From: Nakamurella leprariae
GTDB lineage: Bacteria > Actinomycetota > Actinomycetes > Mycobacteriales > Nakamurellaceae
Assembly (NCBI RefSeq): GCF_016918035.1
Contig: NZ_JAERWK010000015.1
Coordinates: 1 to 64,000 of the forward strand
DNA: 64,000 nt
Reading direction: 5' to 3'
Positions 37,712 through 46,894 of this stretch are shown here, in pieces (the first letter of the stretch is position 1; each line of letters begins with the position of its first letter). Under the pieces are notes generated by a model. It searched no databases. It saw only the letters and a program-made list of their open reading frames with translations, and was not told the DNA's origin. The translations under genes were made by a program, and so were the position numbers.

Positions 37712-37784
37712 CTGCCGGTCGTTCGGCGCCTGTCGGTGGCCGGATGGGTCGCCGATCGCGACCGATCCGTGATCCGGCCCGGGT

Positions 37785-38810
37785 TCAGTCCAGCGCCGGG
37801 GCCATGTCCTGCACGACCGACGCCAACAGTCTGGCGTTGAAGTCCACGCCCAGCTGGTTGGGGACGGTGACGAGCAGGGTGTCCGCGGCACGCACGGCTT
37901 CGTCCGCGGTCAGTTCCTTGGCGATGATGTCCGGCTCGCCGATGTAGCTGCGGCCGAACCGGGCGATCCCGCCGTCGATCCAGCCGACCTGCTCGTCGTC
38001 GTGCTCGCTGCGCCGCCCGAAGTACCGGCGGGTCTCGTCGTCGATCAGGGGCAGCACGCTGCGGCTCACCGACACCCGCGGCTCCCGGTCCCAGCCGGCC
38101 CTGGCCCAGGCGTCGCGGAACCGCTGGATCTGCTCGGCCTGGAGCTCGTCGAACGGCACGCCGGTGTCCTCGGTGAGCAGCGTGGAGCTCATCAGGTTCA
38201 TGCCCTGCTCGGCCGCCCACTCGGCGGTGGCCCGGCTGCCGGCGCCCCACCAGATGCGGTCGGGCAGGCCGGCCGATCGAGGCTCGATGGCCAGCGGGCT
38301 GCGGTTGCCGACCATCTGCGGATTGGCCTGGGCCACCGGCGCGCCGGCGATGGCGGCGCGGAACACCTCGGTGTGCCGGCGGGCCATGTCGGCGTCGGTC
38401 TCACCGTCGGCGGGGCGGTACCCGAACGACTCGTAGCCACGCAGGGCCGTCTCCGGCGACCCGCGGCTCAGTCCCAGTTGCAACCGGCCCTCGCCGGACT
38501 CGGTCGCGCTCAGCAGGTCGGCCTGCGCCGCCTGCTCGGCCATGGCCAGCGGGTTCTCGTAGCGCATGTCGATGACGCCGGTGCCCAGCTCGATGCGCGA
38601 GGTCCTCGCGGCCATGGCCGCGAGCAGCGGGAACGGCGTGGCCTGCTGGCGGGCGAAGTGGTGCACGCGGACGAAGGCGCCGTCCACCCCCAGCTCCTCG
38701 GCCGCGACGGCCAGCTCGACCGTCTGCACCAGGGCGTCCCGGGCGGTGCGGGTCTTCGATCCGGGGACCGCCTGATGGTGACCGAAACTGAGGAAGCCGA
38801 TGCGCTTCAT
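37785..38810 (-). CDS. LLM-class (luciferase-like) flavin-dependent oxidoreductase
   Basis: 341 residues. The luciferase-like barrel is shown by GFLSFGHHQ at the start, then ELGVDGAFVRVHHFARQ, LAAMAARTSRIELGTGVIDM, the Asn-Pro in YENPLAMAEQAAQAD, and SEGRLQLGLSRGSPE. It belongs with FMN/F420-type monooxygenases or reductases of unknown substrate. ATG 38810 has AAGGAG upstream. An epoxide-hydrolase gene lies upstream on the same strand and may share its promoter. Confidence 0.9.
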   Translation of the reverse strand: MKRIGFLSFGHHQAVPGSKTRTARDALVQTVELAVAAEELGVDGAFVRVHHFARQQATPFPLLAAMAARTSRIELGTGVIDMRYENPLAMAEQAAQADLLSATESGEGRLQLGLSRGSPETALRGYESFGYRPADGETDADMARRHTEVFRAAIAGAPVAQANPQMVGNRSPLAIEPRSAGLPDRIWWGAGSRATAEWAAEQGMNLMSSTLLTEDTGVPFDELQAEQIQRFRDAWARAGWDREPRVSVSRSVLPLIDDETRRYFGRRSEHDDEQVGWIDGGIARFGRSYIGEPDIIAKELTADEAVRAADTLLVTVPNQLGVDFNARLLASVVQDMAPALD

Positions 38811-38901
38811 GACCCACTCCTTGACCCGGTCGGCGATGCTGCCGGCCTCCACCGTACGGGAACAAGTTGACGAGTCACCCTGTTCCCGGAGGCTGGTCGG
38901 G

Positions 38902-40062
38902 TCAGGTCCGCAGCGAGGCGAAGAACGCGCGGACGTCGTCCACCAGCGCGTCCGGGGCCTGCAACGAGGCGAAGTGGCCGCCGGTGTCCAGCTCGGTCCA
39001 CCGCACGACGTGGTGGGACCGCTCGGCCAGGCCGCGGACGGCGCGGTCGCCGGTCAGGGTGAGCACCGCGGTCGGCACCCCGGACGGTGCCGGGCGGACG
39101 CCCCAGGCGTCGGCGCCGGCCTCCAGGTAGAGCCGGGCCGCGGAGCCCGCCGTCCCGGTCAGCCACAACGCGGTGACGTCGGTGAGGATGGCGTCGCGGT
39201 CGACGGGGGTCTGCCGGCTGGTGGTCGGGTCCCAGTCGACCAGCCACTCGAGGTTCCAGGCCAGCTGGCCGGCCGGGGAGTCGTTCAGGGCGTACGCCAG
39301 GGTCTGCGGCCGGGTGCTCATCTGGGTGGCGTAGCCGGAGTGGCCGTACCACCAGGACTCGTTCTCCTGGGCCTTGGCCCGGTCGGCCTCGCCCAGCAGG
39401 TCCAGCTCGGACGGGTCGGTCACCGTGGCCGCGTCGGCCAGTGCGTTGACGTGCACACCGATCACCCGGTCCGGGGCCATCCGGCTGATCTCAGGGGAGA
39501 CCAGGGCGCCGAAGTCGCCGCCCTGCACGCCGAACCGGTCGTACCCGAGCCGGCCCATCAGTTCGATCCAGGCCCGGGCGATCCGCCCGGTGCTCCATCC
39601 CCGCTCGGTGGTCGGACCCGACCACGCGAACCCGGGCACCGACGGGGCCACCACGGAGAAGGCCGGCCGGTCGGCCGGTGGGTCGGTGAGCGCGTCCAGG
39701 ATCGGCAGGAAGTCGGTGACGGTGGACGGCCAGCCATGGGTGATCAGCAGCGGGATCGCGTCCGGCCGCGCGGACGGCACGTGCAGGAAGTGGACCCGCT
39801 GTCCGTCGATGGCGGTGACGAACTGCGGGCGGGCGTTGAGCCGACGTTCCTGAGCCCGCCAGTCGAAGCCGGTGCGCCAGTGCTCGACCAGGTCGACCAG
39901 GGAATCCTGCTCGACGCCGTAGTCCCAACCGGCCCCCGGGAGCTGGCCGGGCCAGCGGGTGCGGACGAGCCGGTCCTGCAGGTCGTCCAGGTCGGCCTCG
40001 GGGTGCTCGACGGTGAACGGCGCGATCTCGGTGCCGGTGGGTGCGGGGAGGGCGTCGGTCAT
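38902..40062 (-). CDS. Epoxide hydrolase (EHN plus alpha/beta-hydrolase domains)
   Basis: 386 residues. The N-terminal EHN domain includes LDDLQDRLVRTRWPGQLPG and GWDYGVEQDSLVDLVEHW. The catalytic domain has the oxyanion motif ITHGWPST, the nucleophile Asp in GVQGGDFGA, and the C-terminal His in DTGGHFASLQAP. These features match actinobacterial soluble epoxide hydrolases and juvenile-hormone-hydrolase-like enzymes, which convert epoxides to diols through an ester intermediate. The downstream LLM oxidoreductase could supply epoxide or related oxidised substrates, but that is inference. Confidence 0.92.
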   Translation of the reverse strand: MTDALPAPTGTEIAPFTVEHPEADLDDLQDRLVRTRWPGQLPGAGWDYGVEQDSLVDLVEHWRTGFDWRAQERRLNARPQFVTAIDGQRVHFLHVPSARPDAIPLLITHGWPSTVTDFLPILDALTDPPADRPAFSVVAPSVPGFAWSGPTTERGWSTGRIARAWIELMGRLGYDRFGVQGGDFGALVSPEISRMAPDRVIGVHVNALADAATVTDPSELDLLGEADRAKAQENESWWYGHSGYATQMSTRPQTLAYALNDSPAGQLAWNLEWLVDWDPTTSRQTPVDRDAILTDVTALWLTGTAGSAARLYLEAGADAWGVRPAPSGVPTAVLTLTGDRAVRGLAERSHHVVRWTELDTGGHFASLQAPDALVDDVRAFFASLRT

Positions 40063-40131
40063 GACGCCAGCGTGGTCCGCGCACCGGTCGGATCCGGTCC
40101 GCTGGACGCCGGGAGATCGGCGCCGATCGGG

Positions 40132-40698
40132 TCATTCGCGCGGTGGATCCGCCGGTGACTCGCCGGACGGCGGCGTCGGCGAGGTGGCGTCCGGACGGTG
40201 CGGAGGCGCCGCGGCGGCGGAACGCTGCCGGTCGAGACCGGCGTGCTGTCGACCGATCAGGTCCACCGCCCGCTGCAGCGCAGCGCGGGACCGCTCGATG
40301 CGTTCGGCACTGCGGCGGAGCATGTCGGCGACCCGGTCGAGCTCGTCGACGAGATGGACCGACATCGCCTGGTCGTCGTCACCGACCCCGTCGTCGGGGT
40401 CGGGGTCGGGCCCGGTCGCCCGCCGACCGAGTCGCCGGTCCCGGTGGTCGGCGGCCTGCTCGCGCCGATCAGCCTGCTCCTCGCGGGCGTCAGCCTCCCG
40501 TTCGCGCCGGTCGGCCCGCCGTTCCCGTTCGTCGGCGCGCCGTTCCCGTTGATCGGCCCGGCGGTCGCGTTCGTCGGCGACCAGGTCACGGTCGTCCGCG
40601 CGACGGTCCCTGGCGTCGGCGGTCCGCCGCCGGGCGAGCTGCTCCGCTTCGGCGGACGCCGGGGCGTCACCGCTCGGTCCGGGCGCGTGCTCCTCCAT
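40132..40698 (-). CDS. Charged heptad-repeat (coiled-coil) protein
   Basis: 188 residues. The region ~28-90 is a chain of seven-residue units of the form AD-x-R-x-R-R (ADERDRR, ADQRERR, ADERERR, ADRRERE and so on), strongly predicted as a long helix. A helical segment (~110-155, VDELDRVADMLRRSAERIER) and a Pro-rich tail follow. No signal peptide or membrane span is seen. Similar repeats occur in actinobacterial proteins of unknown function. Nothing in the neighbours explains it. Confidence 0.7.
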   Translation of the reverse strand: MEEHAPGPSGDAPASAEAEQLARRRTADARDRRADDRDLVADERDRRADQRERRADERERRADRREREADAREEQADRREQAADHRDRRLGRRATGPDPDPDDGVGDDDQAMSVHLVDELDRVADMLRRSAERIERSRAALQRAVDLIGRQHAGLDRQRSAAAAPPHRPDATSPTPPSGESPADPPRE

Positions 40699-40748
40699 GC
40701 CTCACTGTGGCAGAGCAGGGCGGCGGACGAGCGGTCGGTCGCCGGCGA

Positions 40749-41333
40749 TCAGCCGTCGGCCGGCCAGGCGTCCAGCACGGCCCGCCCGCGCGGCGAGATC
40801 CGGTAGCCCACGGCCAGCGACTCGGTCAGCCCGAGCTCCTTGAGCTTGCGGACGTCGCGCTTGAACGTCACGGTGTCCCGGCCCAGCCCGGCGGCCAGGT
40901 CCGGGGCCCGCACCTCGGGCTGGTCGGCGATGAGGGCCAGCACGGTGCGGGTCCACGGGCCGCGCGGCGAGCTGCGGTCCAATCGCTCCAGCCGCGAGCG
41001 GAGTGCCGCCAGGTCCCCGGGTGAGAGACGGTCATCAGCGCGCAGCGCGATCCGGGGATCCTCGCCCGCCCAGCGCAGCCCGATCCGGTAAACGGGGTGC
41101 TCCGGGCGGCGAGCCAGCAGGTCCAGCAGCGCCGCGCGGGTCGCACCGGCCCGGGACGCCTCCGCGTCGGTGATGGCCTCCAGGTCCACCCGGTCCACCG
41201 AGGTGACCTCGAGCAGGCCGACCCGGGTGCGCATCCGGGTGCCCACCAGCAACCGGGGACGGTCCCACCGCCGGAAGGCCAGGTCGATCGTGCCGGCTCG
41301 GATGGCGTCGAGTTCCGCCGGTCTGATCTGCAC
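40749..41333 (-). CDS. ASCH-like domain plus winged-helix protein
   Basis: 194 residues from GTG 41333, which has GGAGG four bases upstream. The N-terminal ~100 residues read like an ASCH/PUA-like RNA-binding fold (IRPAELDAIRAGTIDLAFRR, then VGLLEVTSVDRVDLEAI). The C-terminal ~65 residues form a winged helix (RAPDLAAGLGRDTVTFKRDV, then KLKELGLTESL). The pairing suggests a nucleic-acid sensor or regulator; no target is known. It is divergent from an alpha/beta hydrolase. Confidence 0.72.
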   Translation of the reverse strand: MQIRPAELDAIRAGTIDLAFRRWDRPRLLVGTRMRTRVGLLEVTSVDRVDLEAITDAEASRAGATRAALLDLLARRPEHPVYRIGLRWAGEDPRIALRADDRLSPGDLAALRSRLERLDRSSPRGPWTRTVLALIADQPEVRAPDLAAGLGRDTVTFKRDVRKLKELGLTESLAVGYRISPRGRAVLDAWPADG

Positions 41334-41488
41334 GGAACCTCCAGCGGTCGGCCGTTCCGAGGCCCGATCGACGGGTCCGCGGATCCGGGCAGGACTGTCC
41401 CACCAGCCGGGTCGCCGGTCCAGGCCGGCGATCATCTCCGGGGAGGCGGCCGTGCCCGGTTGGATCACCGCGCGCATCATGGTGCCCC

Positions 41489-42514
41489 ATGCGGGTGAAG
41501 CTCCGGGTGCGTGCGCGGATCGACGACGCGCGACGACGGCTGCGCCGGTCGGCCGGGATGCCGGTGGTCACCGCCCGGCTCGGTCCGTCGGCCCCGACCG
41601 CACCGGACGCCGCTGCCGGCCCGATCGTCGACCCCGCGGTGCTGGACGCGCGGCTGGTGGAGATCGACTGGGCCCGGTTGCCGGGCGGTACGGTGCGTGA
41701 TCGGTTCGACGCGCCCAGCGGTGCCCTGGCCCGGATCTCACTGGGCCCGGTCGACGGGCGGCGGATCGTGCTGGTGCCCGGCGTGACCGGGTCCAAGGAG
41801 GACTTCCTGATCATGTTCCCGCTGCTCGCGGCGGCCGGGTACCGGGTCGAGGCGTACGACATGGCCGGGCAGTACGAATCGGCGGGGGCCGGTCCTGAGC
41901 ACCGGCGGCCGCCGGAGCGGCACTACTCACTGGAGCTGTTCGTCGACGACCTGCTCGCCGTGCTCGCCGACGGCGCCACCCCGGCACACGTGCTGGGCTA
42001 CTCGTTCGCCGGCACGGTGACCGCGGCGCTGGCCGTCCGCCGGCCCGAGCTGTTCGCCAGTCTGACCCTGCTCAGTGCGCCCCCGGTCCCGGGTCGGTCG
42101 CTGGGCGCCTTCAAGCTGGTGGGTCCGCTCATCGGGCATGCGAACCCGGGACTGGCCGCGCGGGTGATGATCTGGGGACTGCGACTGAACGTGACGCGGG
42201 TCGTGCCGACCCGTCAGGCGTTCGTGCGGAGCCGGCTGTCGGTGACCCGGCGGAGCAGTGTGGCCGACGTGATGGTCCTGCTGTCGCACGTGCCGGACCT
42301 GCGAGCGGCGCTGCATGCCACGGATCTGCCGATGCTGGTCGCGACGGGCACCGGGGACCTGTGGTCGGTCGGTCGGCACGCCGGCTTCGCCGGGTCGATC
42401 GGCGCCGAGTTCGTCGCCTACCCGACCGGCCACAGCCCGTGCGAGACCACGCCGCACCAGCTCGTGGCCGACCTGCTGCGCCTGTTCGCCGCGGCGGAGC
42501 GGCGCGCGGCCTGA
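41489..42514 (+). CDS. Alpha/beta-hydrolase
   Basis: 341 residues. A ~45-residue basic head precedes the fold, which starts near DRFDAPSGALARISLG. The oxyanion region is LVPGVTGSKEDF, the nucleophile elbow GYSFAG (Ser ~172) and the catalytic His lies in TGHSPCE near the C-terminus. An esterase or lipase-like role is likely; the substrate is unknown. The start codon is 155 bases from the divergent ASCH-like gene. Confidence 0.86.
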   Translation: MRVKLRVRARIDDARRRLRRSAGMPVVTARLGPSAPTAPDAAAGPIVDPAVLDARLVEIDWARLPGGTVRDRFDAPSGALARISLGPVDGRRIVLVPGVTGSKEDFLIMFPLLAAAGYRVEAYDMAGQYESAGAGPEHRRPPERHYSLELFVDDLLAVLADGATPAHVLGYSFAGTVTAALAVRRPELFASLTLLSAPPVPGRSLGAFKLVGPLIGHANPGLAARVMIWGLRLNVTRVVPTRQAFVRSRLSVTRRSSVADVMVLLSHVPDLRAALHATDLPMLVATGTGDLWSVGRHAGFAGSIGAEFVAYPTGHSPCETTPHQLVADLLRLFAAAERRAA

Positions 42515-42609
42515 CGACCGTCATCATGGGTGGCGCGGTCGGATCCCCCATCTCTCAGCAGGAGCAGGCATGAACAGCAGGTCGTCCACCACCCGCACGG
42601 AGCCGATCC

Positions 42610-43875
42610 GTGGTTGATCCAGGAACGGCTCCGGTGCACGCCTGGATCGACGCGTCCGCGGGTGTGGCCGGGGACATGCTGCTCGGCGCCCTGCTCGACG
42701 TCGGCGCCGATCGGGACGCGGTGCAGCGCCACATCGACGCCGTGCTGCCGGGTTCCGTGCGGATCAGCGCCGGTCCGGTCACCCGCGCCGGTCTGCGCGC
42801 GACCAAGGCTGACGTCGACGTGCTGGTCGACGACCCGCCGCACCGCACCTGGCGGGACATCCGCGCCCGCCTGGTCGGGGCCGACCTGCCGGCCGCGGTG
42901 CGCGATCCCGCCCTGGCGGTGTTCGCGAGGCTGGCCGAGGCCGAGGGTCGGGTGCACGGGATCCCCGCCGACCGGGTGCACTTCCACGAAGTGGGGGCGT
43001 TGGACTCGATCGCCGACGTGGTCGGCACCTGCGCCGCCCTGCACGATCTCGGGGTGGACGTGGCCGGCGGCGGGGTGACCGCCGGAGTGGTCGCGGTCGG
43101 GTCCGGCCGCACCTCCGCCGCCCACGGCGACCTGCCCGTTCCCGTGCCGGCGGTCGCGGAGCTGTCCGCGGGCTGGCAGGTCCGGGCCGGCGGACAGGGC
43201 GAACTGGCCACGCCCACCGGGATGGCGCTGGTCACCGCGCTGGCCAGGACCTGCACCGGACTGCCACCGATGTCGGTGCAGGGGACCGGGATCGGCGCCG
43301 GGACCCGCGACACCCCGGGCCGCCCCAACGTCGTCCGGGTGGTGCTCGGTGTGCCGCAGACCGGGGGCGTCCCGACGGACGACGGTGAACGCACGGTGGT
43401 GCTGGAGGCCAACGTCGACGACCTGGATCCGCGGCTGTGGCCGGGCGTGCTGGCCGCGCTGCTGCGGGCCGGAGCCCTGGACGCCTGGCTGACCCCCATG
43501 CTGATGAAGAAGGGGCGTCCCGCCCACACCGTGTCCGTGCTCGGCCGGCCCGATCGGGCGCCGGCGCTGCGCGACGAGCTCTTCCGGCAGACGACGACGA
43601 TCGGCATCCGGCAGGCGGACTGGCAGCGGTTCGCGCTCCCGCGGGCCTTCGTCGCGGTGCAGCTGGACCACGGGGTGGTGGCGGTCAAGATCGCCCACCG
43701 CAACGGCGAGATCGTACGCGCCACACCGGAGTTCGACGATGTCGCGGCGGTCGCCGAACGGTCGGGTCGGCCGGTTGCCACCGTGCTGGCCGAGGCGGTC
43801 ACGGCCGCATCGGCAGCCGGTCTCCGGCCGGGCGAGCCGGTGCCGGCCGGCGCGACGGCCGAGCGCCCCCGCTGA
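42610..43875 (+). CDS. larC: LarC-type nickel insertion protein
   Basis: 421 residues. The opening HAWIDASAGVAGDMLLGALL, the motif VHFHEVGALDSIADVVG, TPTGMALVTAL and the C-terminal part with LEANVDDLDPRLW and LMKKGRPAHTVSVL are signatures of LarC. This CTP-dependent enzyme inserts nickel into the pyridinium pincer cofactor of lactate racemase and related enzymes. No larA, larB or larE is in the window. GTG 42610 has a weak site (CGGAG). A 15-codon frame at 42570-42617 with its own ribosome site overlaps the start and might be a leader. Confidence 0.92.
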   Translation: MVDPGTAPVHAWIDASAGVAGDMLLGALLDVGADRDAVQRHIDAVLPGSVRISAGPVTRAGLRATKADVDVLVDDPPHRTWRDIRARLVGADLPAAVRDPALAVFARLAEAEGRVHGIPADRVHFHEVGALDSIADVVGTCAALHDLGVDVAGGGVTAGVVAVGSGRTSAAHGDLPVPVPAVAELSAGWQVRAGGQGELATPTGMALVTALARTCTGLPPMSVQGTGIGAGTRDTPGRPNVVRVVLGVPQTGGVPTDDGERTVVLEANVDDLDPRLWPGVLAALLRAGALDAWLTPMLMKKGRPAHTVSVLGRPDRAPALRDELFRQTTTIGIRQADWQRFALPRAFVAVQLDHGVVAVKIAHRNGEIVRATPEFDDVAAVAERSGRPVATVLAEAVTAASAAGLRPGEPVPAGATAERPR

Positions 43876-43889
43876 CGGTCCCGGGGCGG

Positions 43890-44684
43890 TCAGGGTGAGG
43901 TCGAGCGCGGGCCCCGGTCGGCGCACGTCCGGTTCCGCGCCGCGACGATCGCGGCCCGCCGCCGCAGCACCCGGCCACCGCGGACGTTGACCCAGATGGT
44001 GCCGAAGCCCCAGCCGACCCGGCGGGCCAGGCCGCGCACCGACGCGAACGGGCGGGCCGAGATCGGCATGGCCAGGGTCGGGTCGAACCGGATCCGCATC
44101 CCGGGACGGATCCGGAAGCTGATGTCGAGATCGTCGTGCACGCCGGTGATGTCGAGGTGCAGGCCGGGACGGAGCAGTGGCCAGGCCGCGGCCCGGACGG
44201 CTGAGTTGGAGCCGAACAACGGGGGATGGCCGAGCAGCAGGCCCATCGACCAGAAGTACCCACCCAGGTAGAGGCGTTCGCCGAGCACCCGGGCGATCCG
44301 CCGTCCGCCGTAGAACCGGCCCGGCCCGGTGAGCCCGACCAGCTCCGGGTCGTCGGCGAAGGCGGTCGCCACCCGGGCCAGCCAGTCGGGGTCCGGACGC
44401 GAGTCCGCGTCGATCCGGGCCAGCACGTCCACCCCGGGCAGCGGTGATCCTCGCGGGTCGTCGAGCGCGTCGAACCCGCGCACGGTGGCCGGCAGGATGC
44501 CGCGGCGGGGTTCGTGCACCACCACCGCGCCGGCCGCGCGGGCGACCGCCGCCGACTCATCCACCGACCCGTTGTCGACCACCACGATCCGGTCCGGCGG
44601 CCGGGTCTGCCGGGCTAGCGCGGCCAGGCAGGCCCGGAGCATGTCGGCGTCGTCCAGGACCGGGATGACGACCGCGACGCACAC
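43890..44684 (-). CDS. Family-2 glycosyltransferase
   Basis: 264 residues. The GT-A fold opens with VAVVIPVLDDADMLRACLAA, then RIVVVDNGSVDESAAVA, the DxD-type metal motif in RIDADSRPDPDWL and later FGSNSAVRAAAW. A C-terminal basic, partly hydrophobic segment may touch the membrane. The start GTG 44684 is inferred from the family N-terminus; the frame stays open upstream. It transfers a sugar from a nucleotide donor to an unknown acceptor. It converges with larC across 14 bases. Confidence 0.83.
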   Translation of the reverse strand: MCVAVVIPVLDDADMLRACLAALARQTRPPDRIVVVDNGSVDESAAVARAAGAVVVHEPRRGILPATVRGFDALDDPRGSPLPGVDVLARIDADSRPDPDWLARVATAFADDPELVGLTGPGRFYGGRRIARVLGERLYLGGYFWSMGLLLGHPPLFGSNSAVRAAAWPLLRPGLHLDITGVHDDLDISFRIRPGMRIRFDPTLAMPISARPFASVRGLARRVGWGFGTIWVNVRGGRVLRRRAAIVAARNRTCADRGPRSTSP

Positions 44685-44731
44685 GCCGGCGGCCGGTCGG
44701 TCGGGACGGGGCCGGCCGGCGAGCCCAGTGC

Positions 44732-45163
44732 TCAGGCGCGGACCACGACAGCGTACGAGCCGGCGCCGATCAGCCGCGCCGCGTCCACGGTGCCCTGGTC
44801 CAACAGCAGCTGCTGCACCTGACCGGTGGCCGGGTCGAACTCCACGTCGCGCAGGATGCCCAACTCGACCCCGGCGGTGGAGAGCACCCGCTTGCGCAGC
44901 AGGGCATGGTCCTTGCCGGCCTGTTCGGCCAGCGGGCCCTCCGCCGTCACGATCATCGCGCCGGCACCGACAGTCACCGCGTCCCGGCCGAAACCCTGGA
45001 TGTTGGCCCAGGGCAACGTGTCCCCCGCACCAGGGGTCCTGCCCAGCTCGAGGCCGATGATCTGCTGGGCGGCCGGGTCGACGATGAACCCGTCGACCCG
45101 GCCCACGGTGGCGGCGGCGTCGGTGGCGACGACCTTGTGGCCCTTGGCCTCGGAGAACAGCAT
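44732..45163 (-). CDS. PRC-barrel domain protein, short
   Basis: 143 residues made of two PRC-barrel-like halves: MLFSEAKGHKVVATDAAATV with GFIVDPAAQQIIGLEL, then LLRKRVLSTAGVELGILRDV with FDPATGQVQQLLL. PRC-barrels occur in photosynthetic reaction-centre H subunits and RimM and bind proteins or RNA. ATG 45163 overlaps the stop of the upstream PRC gene by one base. It is the third gene of an operon with a larger PRC protein and a small membrane protein. Confidence 0.8.
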   Translation of the reverse strand: MLFSEAKGHKVVATDAAATVGRVDGFIVDPAAQQIIGLELGRTPGAGDTLPWANIQGFGRDAVTVGAGAMIVTAEGPLAEQAGKDHALLRKRVLSTAGVELGILRDVEFDPATGQVQQLLLDQGTVDAARLIGAGSYAVVVRA

Positions 45164-46299
45164 CAGCGGTCCTGTCCGTCGGAGGTGGCCGTGCGGGTGG
45201 GGAGGCCCGGGTCGGGCACCGGGTCCACCGCTCCGGCATCGGGGGTGTCGGCCGCGCGGCGCCAGCGTCCGGACGAGGGGTGCGCCGGCTCGGCGGGCGC
45301 GCCCGGCGCCGGCGCGGCGCCCTCGGGCGGGAAGAACACCTCGTTGAGGCTGCGCGGCTGACCGGCGGGATCGGGTGCGCTCAACGGGGACGGCTCGTCC
45401 GCACCGGCGGTCTCCGGGACCGGCACGGGGGCGGCCGGCACTGGTCCCGAGGTTGCGGGCCCGCTCGCCGGCGACGAACCGGCCGGCGACGATCCTCCGG
45501 CGCTGGGGGCCGGGTCGACCGGCACCGGAGCGGGCTGAGCCTCCGGTGCGGCGACCGGCGCCGGGGTGGCGACGGGCGCGGGATCGGCGACGGGCGCGGG
45601 ATCGGCAACGGGAGCCGGGGCGGCGACCGGTGCAGGCGCCGCGACCTGTGCGGGACTGGTCGGCGGTGCCGCTCCGGTCGCCGGCTGACCGCCGACCGGA
45701 CCGTGGCCGAGCCGGGCGCGGAAGTCGTCCACGGCCGCCCCGAACCCGGCCAGGTCCTCCCGCACGAACTCCCGGGCCGCGGCGGGCACGATGAGGTGCT
45801 CGCCGGAGGCCGCCAGGGTGTCCGGCAGCGGGATGAGCAGCCGGTTCTTGCCGCGGCCCAGTGCTTCCGCGGGGTCGATCTCGTAGCCGACGACCTCGGC
45901 GGTGGGGGCGCCGGTCCCGGTCGGCTCGCCGACCTCGATGACCACGTCGACCACCCGGCCCAGGGCCATGCCGTCGTCGGTGAGCACCTGTGAGTCGAGC
46001 ACATTGCCGGCCCCGGCCGCGCCGCCCGCGACGCCGGATCCGCCGGCCAGCAGTTCCGCCGTGTCCACCAGCGCCGACTCGTCGGCGATCATCACCGCGT
46101 CGGGGCCCAGACCGACGACCGCCGGCCACGGCACCGAGGTCTTCAGCGGGCCGGCGAACAGCCCGCGGCCGGCGAGGGTGAAGCCCTGCACGTCCCCGGT
46201 GGTGCCGTAGACGATGTCCTTGACCTGCGCGACCGCCTCACCGGCGAAGGTCACCACCGGCTTCTTGGCGATCTCGCTGGATCGCAGCAGCACGGTCAT
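45163..46299 (-). CDS. PRC-barrel protein with long Pro/Ala-rich tail
   Basis: 378 residues. Residues ~1-190 hold two PRC-barrel-like units (LRSSEIAKKPVVTFAGEAVA; VLDSQVLTDDGMALGRVVDV). Residues ~200-378 are a low-complexity Pro/Ala/Val tail with APVA/DPAPVA units and little predicted structure. No signal peptide or membrane span is present. Its ATG overlaps the TGA of the preceding 47-residue membrane protein (ATGA), so the three genes are translationally coupled. The function is unknown. Confidence 0.8.
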   Translation of the reverse strand: MTVLLRSSEIAKKPVVTFAGEAVAQVKDIVYGTTGDVQGFTLAGRGLFAGPLKTSVPWPAVVGLGPDAVMIADESALVDTAELLAGGSGVAGGAAGAGNVLDSQVLTDDGMALGRVVDVVIEVGEPTGTGAPTAEVVGYEIDPAEALGRGKNRLLIPLPDTLAASGEHLIVPAAAREFVREDLAGFGAAVDDFRARLGHGPVGGQPATGAAPPTSPAQVAAPAPVAAPAPVADPAPVADPAPVATPAPVAAPEAQPAPVPVDPAPSAGGSSPAGSSPASGPATSGPVPAAPVPVPETAGADEPSPLSAPDPAGQPRSLNEVFFPPEGAAPAPGAPAEPAHPSSGRWRRAADTPDAGAVDPVPDPGLPTRTATSDGQDR

Positions 46300-46439
46300 C
46301 GGTCGCCACCGCCCCGCGGCTTCCGGTCGTCGGCGATGATCACGCCGCCCGCCCGCCGGCGGGCCTGCACGGCCACGACCGCACCCACGATCGCCGCGAC
46401 GACCACCACGACGATGATCAGCCAGACCCACCACTCCAT
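46296..46439 (-). CDS. 47-residue single-span membrane protein
   Basis: ATG 46439 opens MEWWVWLIIVVVVVAAIVGA, a near-perfect membrane segment with aromatic residues at its start. A basic stretch (QARRRAGG) and a short charged tail ending GGGDR follow. The TGA overlaps the next PRC-barrel gene in ATGA. The positive-inside rule puts the tail in the cytoplasm, where it could anchor the PRC proteins. Confidence 0.7.
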   Translation of the reverse strand: MEWWVWLIIVVVVVAAIVGAVVAVQARRRAGGVIIADDRKPRGGGDR

Positions 46440-46728
46440 GGCGCACCCCGATCGAACGATCCGTCACGACCAGCCCGGCCGACCATGATCGGCGGGTCCG
46501 TCCACGACTCTATCGGCCGCCCCGGACAGGCGCCCGGCCTCGGTGCCCACCAAGACCGGACACCGACGACAGATGACCAGTGACCCGTCGGCGCCCGACT
46601 GAACCAAGGCCCCGATCACTCGCCGATCCACGTCCCGATCCGGCACCCGTTCGGCGCCCGGCTCCGGTCCGGCGGTGTCGGTCGCGACGTGGCGGGGACG
46701 GAGCCGGTGGTTGGTTACCCTTCCACGC

Positions 46729-46816
46729 GGAGGCGTGTCCGAGTGGCCGAAGGAAGCCGCCTTGAAAGCGGCCAGGTGTAACAGCCTCGGGGGTTCGAAT
46801 CCCTCCGCCTCCGCCA
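46729..46816 (+). tRNA. tRNA-Ser (anticodon UGA)
   Basis: The acceptor stem GGAGGCG (46729-46735) pairs with CGCCTCC (46806-46812); G73 and an encoded CCA end follow. The anticodon loop CTTGAAA gives TGA at 46763-46765, closed by GCCGC/GCGGC. A long variable arm and the T-loop TTCGAAT fit a class II serine tRNA. Confidence 0.97.
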
Positions 46817-46894
46817 CCTGCGGCCACGTGGTGCCCGACCGGCGCTGCCGTCGCACCGAACGTCGTCCGTACCGTGCCCGGAGGTCTGCAGTCC

